Shown here: positions 1 through 8,787 of the stretch, one piece after another
Numbering within the stretch: the stretch's first letter is position 1
How the letters are laid out: every line of letters begins with the position of its first letter
Assembly: GCF_002105285.1 (NCBI RefSeq)
Contig: NZ_MUHR01000020.1
Coordinates: 1 to 64,000, forward strand
Source of the DNA: Planktotalea arctica
GTDB lineage: Bacteria > Pseudomonadota > Alphaproteobacteria > Rhodobacterales > Rhodobacteraceae
Reading direction: 5' to 3'
Length of the DNA stretch: 64,000 nucleotides
Made by a program: the position numbers and the translations under genes
Notes under the pieces: generated by a model
What the model was told of the DNA's origin: nothing
What the model saw: the letters and a program-made list of their open reading frames with translations, nothing else
Databases searched by the model: none

Positions 1-154
1 TATATATCATGTCGGTGAAATAGCACACATCATGTAGCATTTCCCGAAAACCATACTCAAGAAGAGCTAATCCAAGTGAGGATTGGTGGATCTAGTCTAA
101 TTTTCGTCATTTTTGTGAGTTACCCAAAAGCAAATTTTTGGGGATTTCACGCTT

Positions 155-2623
155 ATGAAGACGCTATTGCGCTTAGATAAACTCGCACTTGAGCGACCGG
201 ATGATGTCGCGCTCTTAGAGCATGGTGTAACCACAAGTTTTCTCCAGCTCGCAAATGCCAGCCGTGCTCTCGCAAGCTTTTACATCTCACAAGACATCCC
301 TCAGGGTTCGGTCGTTGCCTGTCTAAAAAACACGATGACTGGCACCTTCATTGCTGCTCTGGCTGGGCTCCGTGCTGGTGTAGGATTCATCATTCTCGAC
401 TGTGATGGCGATAAAAACAAACTCCTAAAACTTCTGAAGATCTCCGGTACAAAGTTGTTGATCGTCGAAGGCGTTCAAAACAACACACTTGAATTTGATG
501 TGCCGATCATTGGCATGGCCCGAGCGCTTGAACACGAAATAAGTGCTCTGCCTGATGTGCCATCAAGCACTCTTGCCTATATCGAGCCGACATCGGGTTC
601 AACGGGCGATCCGAAACTGGTGCCGCTTACCCAAAGTGTGATGCAGCACTATATCGACCGGCAACTGGAAAGTTCTGGCATCGAGCAAGGCGACCGCGTT
701 GCGTTGCTTGGTGAGATGTGGATGGACACTTTGATGACCGGACTTAATGCTGGTGCGCAATCGGAAGCATTCAACTTTCGAGCTTATGGCTCTGGCGCGC
801 TATTCAATTGGGTCAAAGACCGTAAAATTACAGTTATGCAAACTTACCCGGCAGCATTTCGTGCGCTTTGCTTTGCTGCTGACGAAATGCTTCCAAATTT
901 GAGAACAGTCCGTCTCGCGGGGGAAATTATCACACAAACTGATGTAGAGGCCTTTGAAAAGTTATGTACGAAGGGGTCAGAATTGATGAATTACTACGGC
1001 TCGACAGAGTGTAGTTTTGTTAGCCAATATTGCCACACCTCTGGATCGTCCAACCCGTTTGCGATATTGCCTGTTGGGCACGAGATCAATGGTACGTCCG
1101 TGACGATTGTTGATGAAAACGCAAAACCGCTTCCGGACGGTGCGAACGGTGAAGTCATTGTTCGTGCAGACTATATGGCGGTTTCCTATCTGAATAATCC
1201 CGAAAAGACCGAAGGTGTCTATTGGTCGGAACAAGGTGGTAAGCATGTCCTTGCGACGGGTGACCTCGGATACCGAGATCGTGATGGAAACATTCATATT
1301 GTTGGCCGCATCGACGATCAGGTGAAAATTCGCGGGTATTCTGTTAAATACAGCGAGGTCGAAGCGGCTCTTCTTCGCAATGACGCAATCGCCCAGGCCG
1401 CGGTTACAAGCCATCTATCGCCTCGCGGCATTCGCCAACTTGTCGCTCACATTGTTCCCGAGCAAGAAGCTAGTTTCGATTTAGCAGGCCTGCGTCAACA
1501 AATGCTAGCGCAACACCCCGCGTACATGGTCCCCAACCTCTTCGAAATCCAGGTTGCTCTGCCCAAAACGGCTTCGGGTAAGATAAATAGGCGCGTTCTG
1601 CCCCCTCCGACGTTCGAAGCACGGAGCAGAAAAATCAAACTTTGGTCCAACGGAAAAGCTGAAAAAGTGGCAATGATTTGGCGTAACCTTCTCGGCAACG
1701 ATCAGTTTGATGAAAACGACGATTTTTTCGATGTGGGCGGCGATTCACTTCAGGCGATGTCTATGGTTGTCGAACTTGAACGTGCCTTTGGGACGCGCTT
1801 CGGCTATGAAAGCCTCATCATGGATGGGGCAAGTATTCGTGAAATAACTGAACGACTTAGCCGCAAAACCCTAGAGGCTGATCAAACCGGGCTGCTTAGG
1901 TTAAAGCATGCAGAAAATAGTGTCCCCCTTTATATCTTGCCGGTCGAAAATGGCGAATTTTCCAATTGGCTTTTTGTACTTAATAACATGGCAGATGCGC
2001 GATCCGTTCACGGAGCGCATGTGCGCTGTGTAAATCAACGCACCCGTATTCAAAGCAAATGTGCGAACAAACTTGGTCGGCGGGCGGCGCAATCCATTTT
2101 AAATGTTCAAGCCGGACAACCCTGTTTTATTGCAGGCTATAGCGCGAGCACATATCTCGCGATCGAGACCGCGCGTGCGTTGCTAGATCAAGGTGCGACT
2201 CTGTCCGGTTTGATCCTGATCGATCCGCCTATCCGCGCGCTTGCACCCAAAACTACTGTGGATATCTATGCCAAATCCCTCTCTCCTTTGATTAAAAGGG
2301 CTGATGTGCGTCGAAGCCTAAACCGGACTGCACATGCCCTTTGGGGCCACCCTGCGAAGGAACTTGATTTTGCGGATGAAGTGGTCTTCGCACGTTATCG
2401 AGCGCGTCCGCTTGAAGGTGTAGAAACGCTTGTTGCCTGCGCCAGCGATGGAAACAAGCAGTTGGAATTGCAAAAAAGCCTTTGGAAAGAGCAGTTTCCC
2501 GGCGGTTGCGATATCTGGGAGGTTCCCGGGTACCATAACACGGTTCTGCGCGACCCCCATGCGAATGTCCTCTCGCCCATGCTGGATGCGTGGATGAATG
2601 AAAAGGAAAAGGGAATTGCCTGA
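155..2623 (+). CDS. NRPS-like adenylation-carrier-thioesterase enzyme
   Basis: Three domains are visible: an AMP-binding adenylation domain (about residues 1-485), a phosphopantetheine carrier domain (about 500-570) and an alpha/beta-hydrolase thioesterase (about 600-822). Motifs seen are SGSTGDPK near 146, NYYGSTE near 278, GDLGYRDRDG and GRIDDQVKIRG near 368-392, PKTASGKINR near 470, carrier GGDSLQ near 527, thioesterase GYSAS near 661 and a late histidine in PGYHNT near 791. There is no condensation domain. From family knowledge it adenylates one carboxylic or amino acid, loads it on the carrier and releases it through the thioesterase; the substrate cannot be read. The decarboxylase gene begins 57 nt downstream, so a two-gene operon making an amine or amide is plausible. 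The upstream 154 bases are AT-rich and hold no gene. Composition looks lower in GC than the rest of the window, possibly a sign of transfer. Confidence 0.85.
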   Translation: MKTLLRLDKLALERPDDVALLEHGVTTSFLQLANASRALASFYISQDIPQGSVVACLKNTMTGTFIAALAGLRAGVGFIILDCDGDKNKLLKLLKISGTKLLIVEGVQNNTLEFDVPIIGMARALEHEISALPDVPSSTLAYIEPTSGSTGDPKLVPLTQSVMQHYIDRQLESSGIEQGDRVALLGEMWMDTLMTGLNAGAQSEAFNFRAYGSGALFNWVKDRKITVMQTYPAAFRALCFAADEMLPNLRTVRLAGEIITQTDVEAFEKLCTKGSELMNYYGSTECSFVSQYCHTSGSSNPFAILPVGHEINGTSVTIVDENAKPLPDGANGEVIVRADYMAVSYLNNPEKTEGVYWSEQGGKHVLATGDLGYRDRDGNIHIVGRIDDQVKIRGYSVKYSEVEAALLRNDAIAQAAVTSHLSPRGIRQLVAHIVPEQEASFDLAGLRQQMLAQHPAYMVPNLFEIQVALPKTASGKINRRVLPPPTFEARSRKIKLWSNGKAEKVAMIWRNLLGNDQFDENDDFFDVGGDSLQAMSMVVELERAFGTRFGYESLIMDGASIREITERLSRKTLEADQTGLLRLKHAENSVPLYILPVENGEFSNWLFVLNNMADARSVHGAHVRCVNQRTRIQSKCANKLGRRAAQSILNVQAGQPCFIAGYSASTYLAIETARALLDQGATLSGLILIDPPIRALAPKTTVDIYAKSLSPLIKRADVRRSLNRTAHALWGHPAKELDFADEVVFARYRARPLEGVETLVACASDGNKQLELQKSLWKEQFPGGCDIWEVPGYHNTVLRDPHANVLSPMLDAWMNEKEKGIA

Positions 2624-2680
2624 TTGTGGTCTTCTTTGAACTCTGCTCTTTTCGATTGAAACGATGCAAAGGAACGATTG

Positions 2681-4084
2681 ATGCAATGGGATGAGTTCGA
2701 AGGTTGGTCCAAGCAAATGGCGACATGGGCCGCGGACTACCATCGCACGTTACGCGATCGCCCCGTGCGCGCGCAGGTCGCGCCGGGTGACACGCTCGCA
2801 CTCCTTCCGGGTAGTGCGCCAAACTGTGCAGAGCCAATGGATACGATCATAGCTGATTTCGAACGGATCGTGATGCCAGGCATCACCCATTGGCAACACC
2901 CTCGTTTCTTTGCCTATTTTCCAAGCAACGCCGCACCGCCCTCGATTCTTGCCGAGCAAATCGTCAGTGCAATTTCTGCGCAATGTATGCTTTGGCAGAC
3001 CTCCCCCTCCGCGACCGAACTCGAAACGCGGATGATGGAATGGATCTGTGAAGGGCTTGGTTTGCCGGATGATTTCACCGGCGTCATTCAGGATAGCGCC
3101 TCTTCGGCGACACTTGCGGCTGTGCTCAATATGCGAGAACGCGCGCTTGATTGGCAGGGTAATCAAACGGGGCTGACGGGGCACAAAGCGTTGCGTATCT
3201 ATTGCTCTGATCAAGTTCATAGCTCGATCGACCGCGCTATCTGGGTTGCAGGCATCGGACAGAACAATCTGGTCAAACTTCCTACAAAGGGCCCTCGAAA
3301 ATCTATTGATATCGAAGCGCTAAATATGGCGATCACAAAGGATCGGGCTGAGGGCTACTTGCCAGCGGGCATAGTCGCCGTGACGGGCGCTACGGGAATG
3401 GGCGCTTGCGATGACATAATGGCCATCACGCAAGTGGCAATGGATGAGGGGCTGTTCACGCATCTTGATGCAGCTTGGGCTGGCTCTGCCATGTTCTGCC
3501 CCGAGTTCCGTGAAATTTGGGCGGGGGCCGAGAGGTGTGACAGTATCGTGTTCAACCCGCATAAGTGGCTCGGGGCACAGTTTGATTGCTCTGTGCAATT
3601 CTTACGTAATCCAGATGCTTTGCGTCAAACGCTGGCAATCCGCCCGGAGTATCTAAAGACCCACACGCAGACCGAGGTCACCGATTACTCCGAATGGTCG
3701 CTCCCGCTTGGGCGTCGCTTTCGCGCCTTGAAACTTTGGTTTCTGATGCGTGCCTATGGCCTTGATGGTCTACGCGCACGCATGCGCAATCATGTGGCAT
3801 GGGCGGAAGCGCTCGCAAAACGCATCGGTGCAGAGGATGATTTCGAAATCGTCACCGACCCCATTTTTTCGCTCTTTACCTTTCGCTACCTCAAAGGCGA
3901 CGATCTTGATGATCTCAACCAGCGTCTCGTGGATCGTTTGAACGACGACGGACGCATCTATTTGACCCAAACATTCGTGGACGATCAAAAGGTAATTCGC
4001 TTCCAGATTGGCCAATTCGATTGCACCGAAGAGGACGTGAATTTTGCGTTTGATACAATTTGCGAGATCGCACGTAGCCTCTAG
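2681..4084 (+). CDS. PLP-dependent group II amino-acid decarboxylase
   Basis: Pyridoxal-phosphate decarboxylase of the aromatic-L-amino-acid / glutamate decarboxylase family, about 467 residues, the usual family length. The cofactor lysine lies in NPHKWLG near residue 294, preceded by the conserved region LDAAWAGSA near 260. The ATG at 2681 is preferred over a TTG three bases upstream because AAAGGAA ends 7 nt before it. By family it removes the alpha-carboxyl of an amino acid, often aromatic, to give an amine. It follows the NRPS-like gene on the same strand, so the amine could be conjugated to, or derived from, the acid activated there; this link is inference. The exact substrate is unknown. 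Confidence 0.85.
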   Translation: MQWDEFEGWSKQMATWAADYHRTLRDRPVRAQVAPGDTLALLPGSAPNCAEPMDTIIADFERIVMPGITHWQHPRFFAYFPSNAAPPSILAEQIVSAISAQCMLWQTSPSATELETRMMEWICEGLGLPDDFTGVIQDSASSATLAAVLNMRERALDWQGNQTGLTGHKALRIYCSDQVHSSIDRAIWVAGIGQNNLVKLPTKGPRKSIDIEALNMAITKDRAEGYLPAGIVAVTGATGMGACDDIMAITQVAMDEGLFTHLDAAWAGSAMFCPEFREIWAGAERCDSIVFNPHKWLGAQFDCSVQFLRNPDALRQTLAIRPEYLKTHTQTEVTDYSEWSLPLGRRFRALKLWFLMRAYGLDGLRARMRNHVAWAEALAKRIGAEDDFEIVTDPIFSLFTFRYLKGDDLDDLNQRLVDRLNDDGRIYLTQTFVDDQKVIRFQIGQFDCTEEDVNFAFDTICEIARSL

Positions 4085-4150
4085 GGCGCGGCGATTGTTC
4101 TGTTCTAGCCAATCGCAAATGGTTAGGACAAAACCACACCACCTCATTGG

Positions 4151-5491
4151 ATGGATACGGGTATGGACCTAAGCGCGCAGCCACAAATCGTGCAGCAAGT
4201 GGCACAATACGCCCTTCAAGGGTGGGAGCTTGCCAAGGGTTGGCTGCTCAGCCCCGCTGCATGGTCGCAATTCGCACTTCTGATTGCGGCCTATCTGATC
4301 GCGCTTTACGTCTCGCGCAAGCTGCGCCCGACCTTGACGCGCTTGCTTACTCCTCCGCCGGAGCAGGAAAATGTCTTTGCCACGGCGCGCCGTTTCTTTT
4401 TGATCTTTCTACCGCTCTTGCTGCCCTTGCTCGCCTATGGCCTTACAGGGATTGGTGAAGCACTGACGCGTTCCATCTTTGGCAGCGGCGCGGTCATTGC
4501 CTTTGGCAAACGCATCTTTTTGTTCCTTGCGGTGCGCATTCTGGTCGAGCAGATCATCAAGGACGGTTTCCTCAAGCTGCTTGGGAAATTCGTGCTTATC
4601 CCGGTCGCTGCGCTTTATGCGGTAGGTCTGCTCGATGTGGCGACGGCGCGCCTCGATGCGCTGGTGGTTCCGCTGGGCAACCTGTCGTTCTCGCTGCTCT
4701 TCGCCATTCGATTTGCGGTTCTTGCGGGCCTTATTTTCTGGCTCGGGCGTTGGTCGAACGATCAATCCACCAGCTTTATTTCCAAGCAACAAGAGATGCG
4801 TCCGGCCACGCGTGAATTGGCGTCCAAGACGGCAGAGATCGCCATTTTCGGTGCTGCATTCCTGATCCTGATGAACATTATGGGGATTTCCCTGACCTCG
4901 CTTGCAGTGCTTGGTGGCGCTATCGGCGTTGGTTTGGGTTTCGGTTTGCAAAAGATCGCGTCGAACTTCATTTCGGGTGTGATCCTGCTGCTTGAGGGGC
5001 AGGCGACGGTTGGAGATTTCGTTGAGTTGGACGGTGGGGAAGCGGGTACGATTGTCAAGATGACGGCGCGTGCTGCGATTTTGGAGACCTTCGATGGGCG
5101 CTGGATTGTGGTGCCGAACGAGGATTTCATTACGACGCGTGTGGTAAACTATTCCGACAGCGGCTCTGCCAACCGCTACGAGGCCCCGTTTTCCGTCAGT
5201 TACCAGACCGATATCAATCTGGTGCCTGCGATCGTCGAGGCCGCCATCGCCAATCATCCCGAAGTTCTAAAGCTGCCCTATCCGCCTGATTGCGAATTGC
5301 GCGGTTTTGGCGACAGCGGTGTTGATTTCGCGGTCGAATTTTGGGTCAACGGATTGGACGACGGGCGCAATAAATACACGTCTGACGTTCTGTTCCTGAT
5401 CTGGAATGCACTCAAGGATAACAATATCGAAATCCCCTATCCGCACCGCGTGGTCGAGCTTAGGGGCGAAATTCGCACGCGTGCGAAGTGA
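4151..5491 (+). CDS. MscS-family mechanosensitive ion channel
   Basis: Membrane protein of about 446 residues. Several hydrophobic segments precede the MscS core, where a glycine/alanine-rich pore helix (LGGAIGVGLGFGLQKIASNF) runs into the beta domain (GDFVELDGGEAGTI, then WIVVPNEDFI). Such channels open under membrane tension and release solutes during hypo-osmotic shock; additional N-terminal helices are usual in the larger members. Two in-frame ATG codons (4151 and 4163) are possible starts. The stop overlaps the GTG of the next gene (GTGA at 5488-5491), so the two are probably co-translated, although their functions are not obviously linked. Confidence 0.9.
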   Translation: MDTGMDLSAQPQIVQQVAQYALQGWELAKGWLLSPAAWSQFALLIAAYLIALYVSRKLRPTLTRLLTPPPEQENVFATARRFFLIFLPLLLPLLAYGLTGIGEALTRSIFGSGAVIAFGKRIFLFLAVRILVEQIIKDGFLKLLGKFVLIPVAALYAVGLLDVATARLDALVVPLGNLSFSLLFAIRFAVLAGLIFWLGRWSNDQSTSFISKQQEMRPATRELASKTAEIAIFGAAFLILMNIMGISLTSLAVLGGAIGVGLGFGLQKIASNFISGVILLLEGQATVGDFVELDGGEAGTIVKMTARAAILETFDGRWIVVPNEDFITTRVVNYSDSGSANRYEAPFSVSYQTDINLVPAIVEAAIANHPEVLKLPYPPDCELRGFGDSGVDFAVEFWVNGLDDGRNKYTSDVLFLIWNALKDNNIEIPYPHRVVELRGEIRTRAK

Positions 5492-6678
5492 CGCGCGCGC
5501 TGGTCATTGGCAGTGGTCCCGCAGGATTGATGGCGGCAGAAGAGCTTTCGCGCGCAGGCGTGGCGGTAACGGTGGTCGAGGCGAAGCCCTCTGTCGGGCG
5601 AAAGTTTTTGATGGCGGGCAAGTCGGGTCTAAACCTAACCAAGGACGAACCTTTTGGCTCATTTGCGCAGCACTACGCAGAAGCCGAAACCTGGCTTTTG
5701 CCAATGCTGGCAGACTTCGGTCCGGCGCAAGTACAAGCCTTCACCAACGCACTTGAGCAAGAGGTTTTCATAGGGTCGTCCGGCCGCGTGTTTCCAAAAG
5801 CGATGAAGGCTTCGCCGATGCTGCGTGCCTGGATCGCGCGGTTGGCAGAGCAGGGCGTGTCGTTCAAAACAAAATGGCGCTGGCTTGGCTGGGACGGCGA
5901 TGCGCTGGCCTTTGACACGCCGGAGGGCAAGGCGCAGCTAAACGCCGATGCTGTGGTTTTCGCGCTTGGTGGGGCAAGCTGGTCGCGGCTCGGCTCTGAC
6001 GGGCATTGGGCAGAGATTTTTGCGCAACATGGCATATCGCTCGCACCGTTCGGGGCGTCTAACGCAGGTGTCGCCCAAGAGTGGAGCGCGCATATGGAAG
6101 CCTATTTCGGGGTGCCTTTGAAGGCAGTGATGTTTCGTAGCGGCCCTTACCGCTCGCGCGGGGAGGGCATCATTTCAGCAAAGGGGTTGGAGGGCGGTGG
6201 CCTTTATTCCGTGAGCCGCGGCATCCGTGAAGGGCATGGTCTATACATTGATCTCAGGCCGGATTGGGCGCTGGAGCGCATTCAAAGCGCGCTTGAAAAG
6301 CCGCGCGGCAAGGCAAGCATGTCCAATCACATGCGCCGCGTCTTGAACCTTCAGAAACATGAATTGGCCTTGCTGAACGAATGGGCGCGCCCTTTGCCAG
6401 GCGATCCCAAGTGCCTTGCTGCGCTGATCAAGAACTTGCCCGTGCGCGAGGCCAAGATCGCCCCGATGGACGAGGCGATTTCTACCAGTGGCGGCGTCAT
6501 CCAAACGGCGCTTGATGCAGAACTGATGTTGCGCGCCAAGCCTGGCTCCTTTTGTGCAGGCGAAATGCTGGATTGGGAAGCGCCCACTGGGGGCTATCTA
6601 CTAACCGCTTGCTTCGCGAGCGGGCGCACCGCAGGTCGCGGCGCCGCCCGGTATTTGGGCGCTATCCCAGCGCCCTGA
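5488..6678 (+). CDS. HI0933/YhiN-like FAD flavoprotein (PP4765 type)
   Basis: FAD-dependent oxidoreductase of the HI0933-like family. The N-terminal dinucleotide fold is clear (VIGSGPAGLMAAEELSRAG, residues about 5-23), followed by GRKFLMAGKSGLNLT, which is characteristic of this family, and a C-terminal CFASGRTAG segment that normally closes over the FAD. Length (396) fits the TIGR03862-type flavoproteins. The biochemical role of these proteins is poorly known. It starts with GTG inside the stop of the MscS gene. Its 3' end overlaps the convergent GST gene by 17 nt, so there is no room for an intrinsic terminator between them. Confidence 0.85.
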   Translation: MTRALVIGSGPAGLMAAEELSRAGVAVTVVEAKPSVGRKFLMAGKSGLNLTKDEPFGSFAQHYAEAETWLLPMLADFGPAQVQAFTNALEQEVFIGSSGRVFPKAMKASPMLRAWIARLAEQGVSFKTKWRWLGWDGDALAFDTPEGKAQLNADAVVFALGGASWSRLGSDGHWAEIFAQHGISLAPFGASNAGVAQEWSAHMEAYFGVPLKAVMFRSGPYRSRGEGIISAKGLEGGGLYSVSRGIREGHGLYIDLRPDWALERIQSALEKPRGKASMSNHMRRVLNLQKHELALLNEWARPLPGDPKCLAALIKNLPVREAKIAPMDEAISTSGGVIQTALDAELMLRAKPGSFCAGEMLDWEAPTGGYLLTACFASGRTAGRGAARYLGAIPAP

Positions 6679-7249
6679 CCCGCTTGAACGCATCGCGATC
6701 GCGCATGGTTTTAGCATAGGCGTGCATCTGTTCATTGTCGTGCTCGAATTTTGCGCCCACCGCCCAGTTCAGACAATGGGTCAGCAAGATATCCGCGATG
6801 GTAAACTCATCACCAGCGGCGAAAGGCGTGGTGATGCGATCCGCCAAGCGGTTCACGTTGCGATTGAATTCCCACTTCAGCGAAGGTTTTACCGCTGGCA
6901 CGCGCTGCTCTTCAGGAAGGATAAAGCTGTGGCGCGCGCCTGCCCAGAGCACACCGTCCAATTCATCATTGACCGCATGGATGATAGCATCCTGCTGCGC
7001 GCGCGCGATGGTGCCAGCCGGGGCGATCAGCGTGCCATGTTTATCCGCGAGATAGGTCATGATGGCCGTGGAATCGGTGATCACTTCTTCACCGACGCGC
7101 AGCGCGGGCACCTTGCCAGCGGGGTAGATTGCGGTGAGCACCGGATCATGCGGCTTAGCGTGGGTCAATGTGTAGGACGCGCCCAGTTCTTCGAGCGCCC
7201 AAAGCACGCGAAAGGCGCGCGAGGCGACGGATCCAAAGACTTCATACAT
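6662..7249 (-). CDS. glutathione S-transferase family protein
   Basis: A 195-residue protein with an N-terminal thioredoxin-like glutathione-binding half (YEVFGSVASRAFRVLWALEE) including the VPAL-type cis-proline segment (AGKVPALRVG, about 46-55) and the E/DSTAI glutathione contact (ITDSTAIMTYLAD), then an all-helical C-terminal half. GSTs conjugate or reduce small molecules with glutathione; the substrate is not evident. It is the last gene of a minus-strand run leuS-lptE-holA-gst, starting 21 nt after holA. The 3' end overlaps the convergent flavoprotein gene. Confidence 0.88.
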   Translation of the reverse strand: MYEVFGSVASRAFRVLWALEELGASYTLTHAKPHDPVLTAIYPAGKVPALRVGEEVITDSTAIMTYLADKHGTLIAPAGTIARAQQDAIIHAVNDELDGVLWAGARHSFILPEEQRVPAVKPSLKWEFNRNVNRLADRITTPFAAGDEFTIADILLTHCLNWAVGAKFEHDNEQMHAYAKTMRDRDAFKRVRALG

Positions 7250-7270
7250 GGTGGGTTCTCCTATCAGGGC

Positions 7271-8296
7271 TTATCGCTTCGCCATCATGGCTAGTCGGAT
7301 CAGGCATCGTTCTACCAGTGCCATCGCGGGGGCGTGCTGGCTGGCGCTGCGCAATTTGAGATCGGTATCTACGATTAAGCTAAGCGCCGTTTCAAGGTTG
7401 TACACACCCCAGCCCTGTGCCTGCCGCAGCATGCGATCGCGTCGCGGCCCAAAGACGGGTGGGCGCAATTTTCCGATGCCTTGCGCCGCGCCGCCTGGAT
7501 CGCTGGACGCGGCATAAAGGATCTTGAAATGGCGCAGCGCCGCAATGCAAAGCGCGACAGGCTGTACGCCTTGGGCCTGCAATTTGCGCATAATCGGTCC
7601 GATTTCGCCTGAGCGCGCCTCTGCGACGATGTTGATCACATCATCCAGCCCCGCTTCGGTCGAAGTGGGCGCGCAATTGGCGATATCAATGCTGCTGAGC
7701 GGCTCCGGATCGTTCAACTTGTAGAGTGCGAGTTTTTCGAGCGTTTGGCGAAAATCACCTGGATCAAGCTCGCGCGAGAGAGCGGTCAGATCGTCCATCA
7801 CATCGCGACCCGGTGCAAAAATGCCCGCGCGCGTGAGCTCCGCTTCGATCTCCGCGCGCGATGGAGGTTCGTCGTAGATGCCGACTGCGAAAGCGTTATT
7901 ATGCGTCTCAAACATTTTGCGTAGGCTCGAGCGCGCGTTGAGTTGCCCCGCAGTTACGACGATCTGGGCATCGCCCGCGCGCCATTCCTCAAGCGCGGGT
8001 GCGATGACTTTGGCGATCGTGTCGGTGGCGTCCTCGACAAAGGCGACACGAGGACCCGGGAAAAAACTCTGCGCTGTCATGGCGTCGATCAGAGCGGCAG
8101 GATCTTTGCGCAGGTCAGACGACGGCAGCCGCGTAAGGCGCATTTCCTCTTCGCCGTTCGGACCGATTAGGGCTGCGATGACTTGCTGGCGCTTCAGTGC
8201 GATGCGCATGGCGTCTGGGCCGTAGATCAGCAGGCCGGTTTTACCCGCGTCCGGCTTGGTGAAATACCCGTTTGCTTCGCGCGCAGACAGCTTCAT
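7271..8296 (-). CDS. holA: DNA polymerase III subunit delta
   Basis: Delta subunit of the clamp loader, 341 residues, which opens the beta sliding clamp during replication. The N-terminal region has the family pattern LLIYGPDAMRIALKRQQV followed by LPSSDLRKDPAALIDAM and the PGPRVAFVEDAT strand; the middle and C-terminal helical domains match HolA length. Its start overlaps the stop of lptE by 4 nt (ATGA), which indicates translational coupling. The pairing of lptE and holA downstream of leuS is a standard bacterial arrangement and supports both names. Confidence 0.92.
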   Translation of the reverse strand: MKLSAREANGYFTKPDAGKTGLLIYGPDAMRIALKRQQVIAALIGPNGEEEMRLTRLPSSDLRKDPAALIDAMTAQSFFPGPRVAFVEDATDTIAKVIAPALEEWRAGDAQIVVTAGQLNARSSLRKMFETHNNAFAVGIYDEPPSRAEIEAELTRAGIFAPGRDVMDDLTALSRELDPGDFRQTLEKLALYKLNDPEPLSSIDIANCAPTSTEAGLDDVINIVAEARSGEIGPIMRKLQAQGVQPVALCIAALRHFKILYAASSDPGGAAQGIGKLRPPVFGPRRDRMLRQAQGWGVYNLETALSLIVDTDLKLRSASQHAPAMALVERCLIRLAMMAKR

Positions 8297-8787
8297 GGAA
8301 GCAGAGCAGGGTCGATGAGGTGCAGGCGATCAATCAGTTGATCCGCCAAAAGCGTCATCAAACGTTCGCGTGCCGCGCGCTCAGCAGCTAGCGTTGCAGC
8401 AGTATTGCCTGTTGCGGAGTAGCCTGTGAAGTTGTTGATCACACCAGAATCTATCGGAGCTTCCGAGAGGGCGTTTTTCAAGGTGTAGCTAACACTACCA
8501 TATGTATGAAGGCGCGTGGTCGAACCTGTCGCCGTCGTTCCGAGACCTGCTGAACCAACCGAAACCGAAAAGGCCAAAGTCATCGGTGCCGGATCAGAGC
8601 GGCCCAAGCGCGTTTCGAGTTGGCGTGTGACTATGTATTCGTCGCGTGTGTTAGGTTCTTCGATGAAAATGCGGCCATCAAGTTTGCTAGCTGTACCATT
8701 CGGTGCGTAGACGGGTGTGAAGCCGCAAGCGCCCAGCACAGATGCGGCGCCTGCGATCAGGAAAGTTCTGCGATCAGACAACGACAT
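8293..8787 (-). CDS. lptE: LPS-assembly lipoprotein LptE
   Basis: Small lipoprotein (164 residues) with an N-terminal signal [20 protein letters not shown] followed by the lipidated cysteine (LGAC lipobox near residue 20), then the motif GFTPVYAP typical of LptE. LptE plugs the LptD barrel in the outer membrane and helps insert lipopolysaccharide. The C-terminal half keeps the family pattern of a short beta sheet with a long helix ([22 protein letters not shown]). It lies between leuS (14-nt overlap with the leuS 3' end) and holA (4-nt overlap), the canonical order. Confidence 0.9.
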   Translation of the reverse strand: MSLSDRRTFLIAGAASVLGACGFTPVYAPNGTASKLDGRIFIEEPNTRDEYIVTRQLETRLGRSDPAPMTLAFSVSVGSAGLGTTATGSTTRLHTYGSVSYTLKNALSEAPIDSGVINNFTGYSATGNTAATLAAERAARERLMTLLADQLIDRLHLIDPALLP

